NCBI GenBank assembly: GCA_958510875.1
Contig: OY294068.1
Location: 165,673,962-165,737,961, forward strand
DNA: 64,000 nucleotides
Origin: Endomychus coccineus
Lineage: Eukaryota > Arthropoda > Insecta > Coleoptera > Endomychidae
Direction: 5' to 3'
Below, piece after piece: positions 10,001 through 19,214 of the stretch (positions are counted from its first letter, which is position 1; each line of letters starts with the position of its first letter). Position numbers and translations under genes: made by a program. The notes under the pieces are model-generated. The model ran no database searches. It was not told the origin of the DNA and was given only the letters and a program-made list of their open reading frames with translations.

Positions 10001-11594
10001 TCTCGTATGTAGTGATTATTTCGTTGGTATTTAGTGAAAACCTTCTGAATGTAAATTAACTGTGGTCCCTAGATAACTAACTTATATTTTTTGAATGATA
10101 TCTTCACATGGGCAACATTGTTTGTGAAATATTTTAAATGAAACTTTCCTAGCAGATGGATTGGTCGCGGAAGACCTGTAAATTGACCCGCAAGTTCTCC
10201 AGATCTAACATGTTATTCTTTTCATGATAATTTATAAGAAATAAAGTGAATGATAGACCAGCAACTACCATAGAAGATATGTGCTAACGAATCAGTCTAA
10301 TTTTTCGAAAAGTTACACCTGAAATTCTTGCCAATGTGAAGATGTAATTTGAAAGCAGATTCGGTTGTGTATTGACTAAGCTGAGGACATTTCAATTTAT
10401 TTACTGTGGTTAGCATTTTAGTTGATTTTACGTTTCATTTTTGATATTTATGTTATTGATACAATAACACACACATAGCTACCACAACATGGTCGTGAAG
10501 AATCACAAAAATCTGAAGTTATAAAAATATAAATTCTGGATTTTCAGTTTTTTGTAACACGGGATTTGTCTTCCTACGGTTATGAAACGTTGGTCATTAT
10601 ACAATGCACTATTCAGTCATTTATTTAGTTTGGTCTACTCACACAAAAACGATCAGGGCCGGATTTAGAGGTCTGGAGGCTTCGGGGCAACAAAGGAGTG
10701 GAGGCCCCTGGCCCCAAATTATTTTCCAAATAAAATGAACAATTTTTTCAGTCGAGTTTTTCAATGAATAATTTATTGTGAAACCAAGTAAATTCTTTTA
10801 GTATTTGACAAACAAATATAATCAGAAACAAGAATTATCTGAAATAAAATTTTAGCGTTAACGAACGGAACCTTCCGAGCTTTTTTCGCCGAAAAGTCGT
10901 TGATGATTTCGCCGAAATCCAGTTCCCGGAGTAAGTCACTTTCAATGCTCAGGAGAGAAAGCTTTGATAGACAGTTTTGTCCCATCGTCGTTCGAAGCCT
11001 ATTTTTTATAATTTTCATTTGATACCATCAAAACCAAATACATTCTCAATGCAATTTCAAGGTTTGGGAATGTAGCTCTAAAATTTTTATTTTCGAGAAT
11101 TTAAAAATTGTTCTGGAGATTGGTCTTTTCCGAAGTCCATTCTGTATGAGTCGATCAAAGACACAAATTGATTGCCTGATTGAAGTGAACAAATGTAGAT
11201 CAATGATTTCTGTTAATATTTAAGAACAATATAATCATGTTTGTACAAAGGTAAAGGTAAAGGTAAAACAGCGAAAAAAAATATCAAAGGAAAAGTTGTT
11301 TACTAGTGTTTTCTAGTCGGAATTTAAAAGATTTTTTTTACCAAAGTCTATTGTGGGGGCCCCTCTTTTGTGGAGGTCCCGGAGCTGTAGCCTGGGTTGC
11401 CCTCCCCTAAATCCGGCGTTGAAAATGATTTTATGTTTTTTCTAGATTCCACACCAGTTTTGCAAAAAGTTGAATTTGCTGGCGGCTTATTTGGAATATG
11501 CGTGATTTTGGCTGCTGCGAGTTACTTTGTTGTAAGGAAAATAAAAAGAAGAAGGAACAGATGCAAGTCAGATATACCGAAATACGAACCTTGA
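3866..11594 (+). CDS. 3' part of an unrecognised single-pass membrane protein gene (3 exons)
   Basis: Three exons join in one frame: 3866-4040, 4157-4321 and 11446-11594, all with AG acceptors and GT donors. Both junctions are phase 1, and each new exon supplies the last two bases of an Asp codon (G|AT). The joined C-terminal part is about 162 residues. An extracellular or lumenal segment with probable N-glycosylation sequons (N-I-T, N-N-S) is followed by one hydrophobic span of about 21 residues (roughly FAGGLFGICVILAAASYFVV), then a strongly basic KIKRRRNRCK anchor and a short tail ending KYEP. This is type I membrane topology with a short cytosolic tail. Earlier exons, including the signal peptide, lie upstream or outside the window. 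I do not recognise the family. Intron 2 (7.1 kb) holds a Penelope fold-back, a LINE, a hAT element and other repeats. No canonical AATAAA was seen close after the stop. Confidence 0.7.
4157..4321 (+). CDS. Exon B of the membrane protein gene
   Basis: Acceptor TTGTTTTTAG, donor G|GTATGT, 165 nt, phase 1 at both ends. Codes for a polar segment (DNDLHQYVQDVLIPSSNDE...) ending LTVSG, with serine- and lysine-rich sequence. Intron A-B is only 116 bp, which is ordinary for insects. Confidence 0.7.
4390..4720 (-). repeat. Intronic dispersed repeat, copy 1 (inverted)
   Basis: On the minus strand this resembles 8940-9190 and 9475-9750. Shared landmarks are a poly-T/TCG tract, GGCGCCCTCTG-like or GGTGCCCTCTG, a short imperfect hairpin around TGTAGAGAATATTGTTCTCT, CCTACCTTTCTCGCGGAAA and a GGGGTCATAACTTTT-like end. 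All three copies sit in the same host intron. No coding potential; family unknown. Confidence 0.55.
4889..5880 (-). mobile_element. Penelope-like element, inverted 3' half (left arm of a fold-back)
   Basis: Nearly the reverse complement of 6318-7245. It encodes on the minus strand the end of a PLE ORF (KKYDINVAHKPTNCVGKYFS..., then CLDCDGTYTGISKQ, the GIY-YIG endonuclease core) and the same 3' untranslated region, hammerhead module and terminal AATTCTCGGGA. The GIY-YIG part is followed by a small indel relative to the right arm, and its frame ends near 5494. It meets the plus-oriented reverse-transcriptase fragment at about 5880. Confidence 0.8.
4941..4983 (-). ncRNA. Hammerhead ribozyme motif, PLE copy 1 (stem I damaged)
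   Basis: Minus strand: CUGAUGA, U, GGUC-GUGA-GACC stem-loop II, GAAA, CGUACGUA, then AAGACG. The catalytic cores are intact. Four extra bases (CTGT) before CUGAUGA replace the GUCUU strand that pairs with AAGAC in other copies, so stem I is weak and cleavage is probably impaired. Confidence 0.65.
5880..7265 (+). mobile_element. Penelope-like element, 5'-truncated copy with RT tail and GIY-YIG endonuclease
   Basis: From 5880 the plus strand reads SLDFQPVFFKRYVDDCLMCV: the YVDD reverse-transcriptase active site followed by the NINFLDMTIRHDADGKI segment typical of PLE RTs. A frameshift occurs near 6110. A second frame (6255-6767, 170 codons) covers NGYPKTFYNPIIKERINKIY and the GIY-YIG endonuclease (CLDCDGTYTGISKQ...MYGHKYS). 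The 3' UTR, hammerhead module (7148-7189) and terminus (CCGAGAATTTTTTATATAATTC) follow. The element is 5'-truncated inside the RT. PLEs encode one RT plus GIY-YIG protein used for target-primed reverse transcription; this copy is inactive. Confidence 0.85.
7148..7189 (+). ncRNA. Hammerhead ribozyme motif, PLE copy 2
   Basis: GUCUU-CUGAUGA-U-GAUC-GUGA-GACC-GAAA-CGUACGUA-AAGAC. Stem I is 5 bp (GUCUU/AAGAC). Stem II has one G-to-A mismatch compared with GGUC in other copies. Stem III is the self-complementary ACGUACGU, too short to be stable alone. The predicted cut follows GUA. Confidence 0.75.
7395..8881 (-). mobile_element. 5'-truncated I/LOA-type LINE with 12-bp target duplication
   Basis: The minus strand encodes the end of an RT (about 8940-7940: KVVEPKKTLR..., then MIRPIISYAAVVWWPATETVLSRLALDKVQRLACMGI), RNase H-like sequence in several frames, and the C-terminal LTGHCHLNKHLHTMGI...CSRCGEADETASHIL domain (7690-7427). 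The 3' end carries a (TGAT)n-type tail. AACAATGTATAT occurs exactly at 7383-7394 and again at 8882-8893, a perfect 12-bp target-site duplication that defines both ends and shows 5' truncation on insertion. Several frameshifts make it non-functional. Confidence 0.85.
8940..9190 (+). repeat. Intronic dispersed repeat, copy 2
   Basis: Matches copy 1 (4390-4720, inverted) and copy 3 (9475-9750): the same order of poly-T/TCG tract, GGCGCCCTCTG, TGTAGAGAATATTGTTCTCT hairpin and CTCGCGGAAAT. Non-coding. Confidence 0.55.
9475..9750 (+). repeat. Intronic dispersed repeat, copy 3
   Basis: Same landmarks as copy 2 but more diverged (TTGGTGCCCTCTGATTTTTG, GTAGCACAGCG, CGACCTACCATTCTCCGG). Direct orientation relative to copy 2. 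Confidence 0.55.
9751..10653. other. Intron sequence without recognised features
   Basis: AT-rich intron DNA of the membrane protein gene. No long frame, no terminal repeats and no RNA gene seen. Confidence 0.5.
10654..11421. mobile_element. Non-autonomous hAT element with 8-bp target duplication
   Basis: The left end CAGGGCCGGATTTAG and right end CTAAATCCGGCGTTG are inverted repeats with two mismatches near the tip. Flanking octamers are AAAACGAT (10646-10653) and AAAATGAT (11422-11429), 7 of 8 identical, the TSD length of hAT transposons. GGCCCC-rich subterminal sequence is typical of hATs. No transposase frame in 768 bp. The right end lies 24 bp before the terminal exon of the membrane protein gene, so the splice acceptor tract now directly follows the insertion. 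Confidence 0.8.
11446..11594 (+). CDS. Terminal exon of the membrane protein gene
   Basis: Acceptor ATGTTTTTTCTAG, phase 1 entry (G|AT gives Asp). Codes for DSTPVLQKVEF, the hydrophobic span, the basic KIKRRRNRCK stop-transfer segment and SDIPKYEP, then TGA at 11592-11594. The 3' UTR follows for an unknown distance. Confidence 0.7.
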
Positions 11595-11819
11595 AATACA
11601 ATAAGCAATTGAAAGTAACAAACAATAAGAGTGAACAAACTTCAAATAGTTACCATTTTTTAGAGTTATACGTATACATTTTAGTTGGAAAGACTAGTCA
11701 AAAGATAAACATTATATTGTAAGTTGCAGGGCCATAGAAAATAGTATTTAAGTATTTAATGGTTGACGTATAGCGTATATCTTCATCCCTTAACGCGATC
11801 TGTATACAATGAACAAGGA

Positions 11820-12040
11820 CAATTAAAATTAGAGAGGTGAAAGAAACATTGAGAACTAATCAAATGATTTTAGTTATTGTGATAATTCCGGTTTTTCAGT
11901 CAACCTTTGTTATTTTTGATGGGACACTCTGTATTTCACAAAATTTTTTGGATTCCTCTCACAATTTGTATTCAAGTTCATGATACCATATTCCCAAAAT
12001 GAACCGTTTGTGAGTTATTAGATTTTTCTAGAAAAAGTGA
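11820..12040 (-). repeat. Dispersed repeat, left copy of an inverted pair
   Basis: Reverse-complementary in outline to 12785-13015. Shared blocks include CTCAAAAACGGTTCATTTTGG-like, GAGAGGAATC, CTTGTGAAATACAG and GATAATTCC/GGAATTGTC. The two copies face each other about 750 bp apart. Diverged, no coding content. Confidence 0.5.
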
Positions 12041-12784
12041 TACTCTAAGGTACAAAAATTCATGATACAAGAAAATAAGCAGTTATTTTCTTAGTGAAAT
12101 ATTTTATACTTATACATCAACAAAGTATTGAATATAACAATGACAAAAGAAATAAAAAGTTATTATCTCAGTGAGCAGCTGTTGCCAGAATCAAATAAGC
12201 ATTGGCAGTGTTTGGTTGGCATCCATTACATCGTGTTTTTACTTTCCTGGCTTTCTGCTAATTACCTAAATCATTACTTCTTCCATACCTGATATATGCT
12301 TCTCATCTTATTGAAGAGTGACTACCCTCTGAACACTATAAATAAGAAACATTCACGCTTATGGCCTAAAAATACTGTTGCATTACTGACCTTTCAAACT
12401 CAAATAAAATAACTATCAACAGTTCTATTTTCACTAATTTGTTTTGCAAATTTGGAAAACAAATTATGAAATATATTAATTACTGGAAGAGGATAAGTAA
12501 AACTTCAGAATTTTATCAAACTGTTAGAAGGTATTGGCTCAAATTTGCTTAATTGCTTTTGTTCCAATTAACTATTCTGTTTAGGATTAGGATTAGGATA
12601 AGTTATTGTTCAAAGATTTGTTGTAAACATTGTCCAACGCTATTTACTGAAGCTTCTCAACTTTGGAGGAAGGAACGTTTAATAATCTATGAACAAGACT
12701 ATTAAATGGAGCAGTCACTGCATATCACTAAAAATGGTAATTCACATGAAAATGGCGTATGTTCAGTAAGCTGCATTTGTAACT

Positions 12785-13015
12785 TTCTCTAGAAAAAATC
12801 GAATAACTCAAAAACGGTTCATTTTTGGTATCGCGTATAATGAATTTGACTCAGAATCATGAGAGGAATCTAAAAATCTTGTGAAATACAGGTTGCCCCT
12901 TTAAAATTATCAAAGGTGACGTCACTTCCGAAGAAACTGGAATTGTCACAATAATGAAAATATTTTGTTTGAGTTTCCTTCAGCGTCTCTAAAAATTTTC
13001 AGAATCATTCTACGT
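12785..13015 (+). repeat. Dispersed repeat, right copy of an inverted pair
   Basis: Counterpart of 11820-12040 in the opposite orientation, with TCTAGAAAAAATCGAATAAC at its start. Just upstream at about 12585 is a short GGATTA tandem run (three to four units). Confidence 0.5.
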
Positions 13016-15334
13016 TTAGTTCTTCATAGTATATAGATCACGTTACCTCATGAAGACATACCCTGTATGCATAGAATAGAAATGCAAAACTTTATTCATT
13101 CAGAATAGAAGTACTCTTCTTCCCGTACGCCACTACACTATAGATCATAACAAAGTTTCGAATATATATCACCATGTGATTAAAAATTGGACGTTTCCAT
13201 ATAAAAATAAATAGAAACTATTTTCACATTATTTTGATTAGATAAAAAATATCGTAGTAAACGATTAGTGGATAAGAAAATAATCCTTTTAAACAAAAGA
13301 AATGATACAACTTATAACTGAATATTTCATTATCTATTTTTATATTTATTTTTCAATTTGATTTTTTCGTAATTTCATTAAATTTCAAAATATTGTTTTA
13401 GCATTTTATTTATTGATAGTGGACAATTAAACAATATTTAATTGTACTAGATCATCAGTATCAGATATACCAAATATTATTTTGATAGTTACTGAACGTT
13501 TCACTTTCTTTAGAAAAAATATGTAGTTTATCAGGAAAAAATATATTTCAAAAGTGATAATTTTCATTATTATTATAATATTATAATATAAGCTACAAGA
13601 TAAGTTGTTAATAAAAATGTAAATAAGTTATTTTATACTACAGTGTTATGATAATTAAGGAATTTATATTGGGCTAAGCAATGTTACACATAACATATTT
13701 ATTATAAGTATAATTGTCAAAACATGCTATCCAAGTTTATTCAGTGAATATTAGTAAATGAAAAAAAAGCCTTTGTATTGAAAGAATAATAAACTGCTGC
13801 CACTCTCTTTCGACTTTCTTTTACGCTTCATTTATTCACTGAGTGAATGAATATTCATTTCATATCATATTCTCCCTATTTAAGGTAATCATGTTTTTCC
13901 TAGCAACAAAACATATTTGCTTCGCAAAAATCAGAATGAAGCAACAGCTTCATCTACATTTATCTTGACGTAAATGTCCCTGTAATATTTTGCAGATTAG
14001 AGCTAATCACTTTGTATACGAATGTAATAAAACTGCATGTGCTGTTGAATCTAAAATTGTCTTACCACCAAGAATAAAGCGTTATCTAATTTTATAGTCG
14101 TCGACCTTTTCTACAGAACAAAATCCCATGATATGTTTCGTTTTAATGGAAAAATGGTCCTCATAAGGGTAAAATGCCCTCTGCTGAAATTTTAGCTCTG
14201 AAGATACCAACTACGTCTGTCTGTTTTATTCAAAAAATGTAGGTAGTTTGTAAGCTCTCATTGTTTAAAGAAAAGTCCTTTTGACATTTTCTACGTTACA
14301 TCAATAATTTTCAATACATATTAACAATGGACAGACGAAACAATAGTAAGATACTTTTCTTGAAAGCCCTTGTGGAGTAGAAAATCACACAATTCAAATA
14401 ATTCTATCAAATTATCAACTTATAAATAATTTTCAGGCGATAATTATTAGTGATTACTGATTACAAATTCGAAATCAGATATACAAACAGTTTTTTCGGC
14501 GCCGTAATGCTTATCTGTTTACGGAAAGTATCCAACAGTGAGGATCGATAATAATAAAATGACCATTAGGTATTGTTACAAATCTTTGACGGTACTTGAT
14601 AAACAGATTTCGTTTTACAACTTCCAGCGGTCGATGTGACCGGAAATGTTTTAGGGCCTGACTTGACTTCCCTGTCTATTTGCATTCATATTTATGATAA
14701 GGAATTCTGTTTATTCAACAAATTGTTCATGTCCAATAGAAGAATGTTCCGAAGACCAGATTTTACTTTCGATAAGAGTTGTGTATCTTTAGTTTGTTAA
14801 AGAGAAATAAGTGTTGTTTACTGCAATACAACATCGTTCTCCCTTTTTGTGTATTTCTTAATTCCTGGGTCAATTATACAGGGTGTTCACCAATATATCT
14901 GAATTACTCGTCACAAGTTTCACCAATAAACCTAAGTTACTGGTAGTAAATCGTTGGCTCTTTTGATAGTAAACGCAATTTGAACTAAATTAGCGGGTGG
15001 TTTATGAGCCAACAAGGCTCTTGGCTAATCTACTTGAAATAATTAAGAAATCTAAAACAGATGAATAGCTTATGAACTATCGAAGGCAGTCTGGCTTATA
15101 GGAAAATTAAAATTTCTAGTAAAGCAAAATAGTGCGTTTATGAATCATAATGCTCTGGCTTATTTCATAAGGTACCTATAGATAGGGCATATGTTTGAAT
15201 TTTTTATTATTAAACAAAAAAATAATATTTTATAATGAGTACCTACTCATATTGATATTTGAAAAAAAATTTTTAGGTGTGTACCTTCCATACCTACTGG
15301 TAATGCCAACAATGTTAATAGGAAATTGATATAC
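13016..15334. other. No gene seen
   Basis: Very AT-rich non-coding DNA. No frame above background and no recognisable transposon ends, apart from a CAGGGTGTTCACC-like segment near 14879 that might be an element terminus. Confidence 0.5.
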
Positions 15335-15545
15335 GAACAATAAAATAAAACAATTTTACTCTGTTTTTTATCACATAAATTATAGAAACTAATTGTGACT
15401 ATAATTTCAACACTAGCGTGTCATCTTCAAACTTCTAATGTGAAGATTTGAAGATGACACGCTAGTGTCGAAACTGTAGTCATGATTTGTTTCTATAATA
15501 TATGTGATAAAAAACAAAGTAAAAGTGTTCTATTTTATTATAGCA
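15335..15545. repeat. Fold-back element (about 100-bp arms) with hammerhead-like core in each arm
   Basis: The left arm (15335-15434) and right arm (15446-15545) are imperfect reverse complements separated by about a dozen bases. Each arm contains, in its own orientation, UUGAAGA, U, GACAC-GCUA-GUGUC and GAAA (right arm 15448-15473). This is hammerhead core order with U in place of the invariant first C and A at the variable position 7. The whole could be a palindromic relic of a ribozyme-bearing retroelement end. Confidence 0.65.
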
Positions 15546-15889
15546 ATATGATAAATTATCACGAAGTAAAGGCTTCCATGATTGAATTTATGTAACAGAA
15601 AATATTTCAAAAATAGAACAAGTGAGAAGTTAATTATTCATTATTAAAGAAAAATTAAGTAATATTTTCGAATGAGTGGGTATAGGTACTACTCATATTT
15701 AAAAAAAAATGTTTCTGGATGTGTACTTACTGCGTACTGATGATGCCACAAATTATATAAAATATTAGAAAATAGAAGAGATAAAAAGTTAATTATTCGT
15801 TATCAAAAAAAAATTATATCGAATGAGTAGGCTACTCATATTTGAGAGTAATGTAAAAATACTGTACATAGATATCTACAGATAATTAA
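15546..15889. other. No gene seen; imperfect internal repetition
   Basis: AT-rich. Two similar stretches (about 15600-15730 and 15760-15850) share AGAGATAAAAAGTTAATTATTC-like text followed by GAATGAGT and TACTCATATTTG. A related TACTCATATTGATATTTG lies at about 15243. Probably a decayed local duplication. Confidence 0.4.
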
Positions 15890-16100
15890 TTATAATTATA
15901 ATTTCGTTCATTTCGGAGACTTGAGCATTTTTAATTGAAATTAGTGCGATAAGGACGCCTTGTGCTGATACAATTAGTTTTAAGAAATCACGTTTATAAT
16001 ACAGTTATACGTCTTCTGATGATGGTCGTGAAACCGAAACGTACGTAAAGACGAAAATAATAAGCATATGTGTTAATGTGACCAATTTCTCTAGAATTTA
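15890..16100 (+). mobile_element. Penelope-like element, 3' terminal remnant
   Basis: Only the 3' UTR survives: TTCGTTCATTTCGGAGAC, AATTAGTGCGATAAGGACGCC, TTAGTTTTAAGAAATCACG, the hammerhead module, then GTGTTAATGTGACCAATTTC and the terminus near 16097. It matches the 3' ends of the PLEs at 7.2 kb and 58.2 kb. Confidence 0.8.
16010..16053 (+). ncRNA. Hammerhead ribozyme, type I, intact-looking PLE copy
   Basis: CGUCUU / CUGAUGA / U / GGUC-GUGA-AACC / GAAA / CGUACGUA / AAGACG. Stem I is 6 bp (CGUCUU with AAGACG). Stem II is GGUC with AACC, one G-to-A change from GACC giving a mismatch in the loop-closing pair. All core bases C3-A9, G12-A14 and the A15.1-U16.1 pair are present. Stem III is 2-3 bp closed by the palindrome CGUACG, as described for PLE hammerheads, which may work better as dimers. 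The cut is expected after GUA. Confidence 0.8.
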
Positions 16101-16164
16101 ATATATAAATAAATTATAAAGATAACTTAGATTATTTAACAAAGGATTATCAAGATGAATGAAC

Positions 16165-16250
16165 ACAAAACTGAACCATAAGTGCGATTCAAACCCAAAT
16201 CCCTAGAGATCTAGTCCAGCATGCTGACCAATTACACTGCACAGATCCTA
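16165..16250 (-). repeat. tRNA-like sequence, probable SINE head or tRNA pseudogene
   Basis: The minus strand reads GTGTAATTGGTCAGCATGCTGG (D-arm/A-box-like), an anticodon-stem-like CTGGA...TCTAG around a 7-base loop, and GGGTTTGAATC (B-box/T-arm). Spacing fits a tRNA, but the acceptor stem does not close well, so a tRNA-derived SINE is more likely than a functional gene. Confidence 0.5.
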
Positions 16251-16424
16251 CTTGATAGGCATCAGGATTTCGATTCTCATATACCAAAAAATAGATGAAA
16301 AATGTTATTATAAATTCAATAGATAGAGCTACAAAACACACTTCTTCTGTACTAAAAGCAATATTGATCACTAAAATATTTTTTTTTGCAAAGTATAGAT
16401 ATCCTATTGATTTAGTTACTTATA

Positions 16425-16795
16425 TAGGATTTTCCGGAACAATCTACTAAAAATGAAACGATGCCTTGGCCGATTTGAAGGGGGTGTTTTATATAAAAAT
16501 GTTCAAGATGGTAGCTGAAATGTAGGTTATATTGGTTATCTCCCAAATCGCCTAACTAAAAAAAACAAATTTGGTGAGCAGGTTCTACCAGACTTAGAGT
16601 TAGTTAGTGTTAATTTTATAATATTTGTTATCAATTAAATTGCTTACATTTTGTTGTTTTGCATAGGCTAATATGATATAAATGGTTTTATTTTCTTCCC
16701 AGCCTTCGGATGCGTAGTTATGTGTTACGTTTTTTTCCATAAACTAAAAAAGATAACAAAATTATGGAAGAGATAAAAAGTTTTGTGCTTGATGG
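16425..16795 (+). repeat. Dispersed repeat R365, copy 1
   Basis: Shares an ordered set of blocks with 22550-22930: TGAAACGATG, GAATGTAGGTT-like, AAATTTGGTG, TTATAATATT, TTTGCATAGGCTA, TTTTC.TTCCAGCCTT and AAAAAGTTTTGTGCT. Both copies are on the plus strand. No coding content. The family is unknown and may be a non-autonomous element. Confidence 0.55.
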
Positions 16796-17096
16796 GGCTA
16801 CCTAATTAACTAATTTAACAAATTTAATATAGGTCTATGGGATTATTTTTTAAACTGTCACTGTCATAAATGCAGTAATGTCAGATAATACATAATCTTT
16901 TTAGGTTGAATTAAATAGACCAGAAAAAGTGGTAATTCAAAATATCTGAATTTGGTTAGGTTTGCATCAGATTATTATAAAGTTTTGAAAGATTAGATCA
17001 ATTTTATTATATATTTGTATACTAATATTAAACGTTTAATATTATTTTTCTCAACATTCAAAATTTTTGTATTGTTGTAGTCTAATTAATAGTTTG

Positions 17097-17380
17097 TGTC
17101 TTTTATTTATTTACTAAGTGCAGTGGAATTATTTTTCGTATATTTATGCCCATTCGATCTCTTATCAAGGTATTGAGAAGATTGGCCGATGTATACTTTT
17201 TCGCAATCTTTGCAACAGATGGAATGTATAGAATGGGTTATCCTTTTGAAAGGTACGTCGCTTTTTAATTTGGTAAAAAGACTGTTCTGGTTTAAATAAC
17301 TTTTATGACATATATGTAGATCGTAAGGTTTTACTATATTGCTTAATTTTTCAGAAATACCATTAATATATAGTACTGAT
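17097..17380 (-). mobile_element. Penelope-like element fragment of a second family (GIY-YIG domain)
   Basis: The minus strand from about 17380 to 17097 reads without a break: EKLSNIVKPYDLHICHKSYL, then LKSDVPFKRITHSIHSICC, CKDCEKVYIGQSSQYLDKRS, NGHKYTKNNSTALSK and a stop. This is the C-x2-C-plus-GIY-YIG endonuclease layout of PLEs (VYIG replaces YTG of the main family). It differs from the 5-7 kb family by many residues, so it represents a separate, older lineage. The RT part is not recognisable upstream. Confidence 0.7.
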
Positions 17381-17834
17381 ATTCAATGTTTTTCTTTTAA
17401 TCCATCATTACTGGTATTGGTTTTATTAGGGGAGTTATAAAATTCATGAATTTTGTCTTTAGTTATTGAATTGACACTTTTCACTACATTTCAAACATTT
17501 TATATTGAAAATAATGTATTTTGTATTCAGTTAATGAAAACACAGATCGTCAGACTTTAGGCATATTTACAATGGAAAATCTTATGATGAAGAACAAGAG
17601 TTTGCTTCTATAAACATGTCAGAATAATAGTAATTAATTTAATTTGATATGTTATAATATATTTAATGAAATTTTAATTATTCAATTTAATCTGTCATGA
17701 GAAAATAATTGTTCAATATCCCATCTCCTATTCTCATTCGCCAAATTTTAGTACACAATTAGCTAGTTAACTTTGGAAAGAATTATTTTGAGCCATGTTA
17801 TTTAAATATTTCACATACTAGTTTAATCAATTAT

Positions 17835-18015
17835 ATATAAAAATTCTCGGGAAATAGGTCACAATAACACTTTGTTTTAACTATTCGTCTTTACGTACGT
17901 TTCGGTCTCACGACCATCATCAGAAGACTCACTATGTCTAAAAAGGGGGTTTATTAAAACTAATTATAGCACAAGCGTCCAAATCGCACAATTTAATCAA
18001 TCACCTCATTCTGTT
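17835..18015 (-). mobile_element. Penelope-like element, 3' terminal remnant
   Basis: Minus strand, 3' UTR only: AAAATTAGTTTTAATAAACCC-type text, the hammerhead module, GTTATTGTGACCTATTTCCC and the terminal GAGAATTTTTATATATAA. Severely 5'-truncated. Confidence 0.75.
17887..17928 (-). ncRNA. Hammerhead ribozyme, type I, intact-looking PLE copy
   Basis: Minus strand: GUCUU / CUGAUGA / U / GGUC-GUGA-GACC / GAAA / CGUACGUA / AAGAC. Stem I is 5 bp and stem II a perfect 4 bp with GUGA loop. The core is complete and stem III is the short palindromic type. The best-preserved copy by eye. Confidence 0.82.
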
Positions 18016-18545
18016 ATGTTTAAACTAAATCTATTGTAACCAACAGATTATTTTGTGAATTTGTTTCAGCTACTGATTGAATTCTATTCTTGTTCAGTCT
18101 AGCTTCAGTCTATCGTACAGTTTTATGGAAAAATCTACTATGTAGCACGTATAATAGCAGATGTCTACAATTTGAATACAATGGATTTTATTCAAACATA
18201 GCATCATCGTCACGCAGGTGCCAAGGAGTACTCAAACAGACACTATAATTATCAGTCTAAAAAACAGTAAGGCACGAGTTATTCATTTATTAAATTAGAC
18301 GGATGGATTTCGTATGGGTTATCATGCGTTACTCAGCTGTGTATCATTATGAAATGGGGTTGTTTGCGGGGTAGTTTCAACACAAAAAAGTGTTTATTGA
18401 AAGCTTGTGTTAATGCATACCATCTGCTCATATCTACTGATGTACGTGATGATGTCACTATTTTGTCACAGGAAAATTGATATTACCTATTTATGAGTTA
18501 TGTCACGAAATACTTCAAGTTCCAGTTTGTTTAATATTTTAAAGA
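18016..18545. other. No gene seen
   Basis: AT-rich sequence between PLE and LINE remnants, with no frame or element end that I can support. Confidence 0.45.
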
Positions 18546-18547
18546 CA

Positions 18548-19207
18548 GAGTGAGCGCAGTGAAAGAACCCGTCCTCAGCTTTGTAGATGATGATACACTT
18601 CATACTGCTTTCTCATTTAGGGTCCCTATATCATCCAATGATGCCAGAGGAGTAAGACAGAAGCAGTTCATTGTAGTAAATGAAGATCTGGAAACAATTT
18701 TGGAATGAGGATCTGATAATCTAGTATAGTTTAATGCAACCAAAGCACAAGCTTGCGTATTCTCCAGGGAATCCCTAATATGATGAAGTCAGGTAAAACT
18801 ATTCCTATGAAGTCTTCGATATCCATTCTCGGGTTCATCACCAACAGCACCCTCTCATGGGACGTCCATTGAGAAAAACTTGGTTTTCTATTCCGTGGTA
18901 AGATCTACTTTACATCCCAGCGGCTCCTCATACTCTTCAAAGCACGCATTCAACTTGTCCTGGAGTACGTCCACATGTTTGGGGTTGATGATGTCACACT
19001 TACGAGTTCATTGACCTCTCTAGATCATCGTAGAAAGGTGGGAGATCTCTCCCTTCATTATACATGTTTCCATGGTCGGTGTTCATCAGAAATCTCGTCT
19101 GTTGTTCTACCACGGGCGATTCAAGATAGGCGGACTAGACGAGCTCAGCCTATTCACCCTTTTATTGCCAATCTGGAGACCTGCCGAACTTCTTCTCACC
19201 AGACTTA
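18548..19207 (+). pseudogene. Jockey/CR1-like LINE reverse-transcriptase fragment
   Basis: Plus-strand peptides FVDDDTLHTAFSF, NEDLETIL.GSDNLV and NATKAQACVFS give the RT palm and downstream region. Then come TSLTSLDHRRKVGDLSLHYT and the C-terminal VLPRAIQDRRTRRAQPIH. The same protein is present on the minus strand at 33846-35514. Stops and frame changes interrupt it. It is 5'-truncated and ends at 19207, next to a Tigger remnant. Confidence 0.7.
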
Positions 19208-19214
19208 ATTTTTC

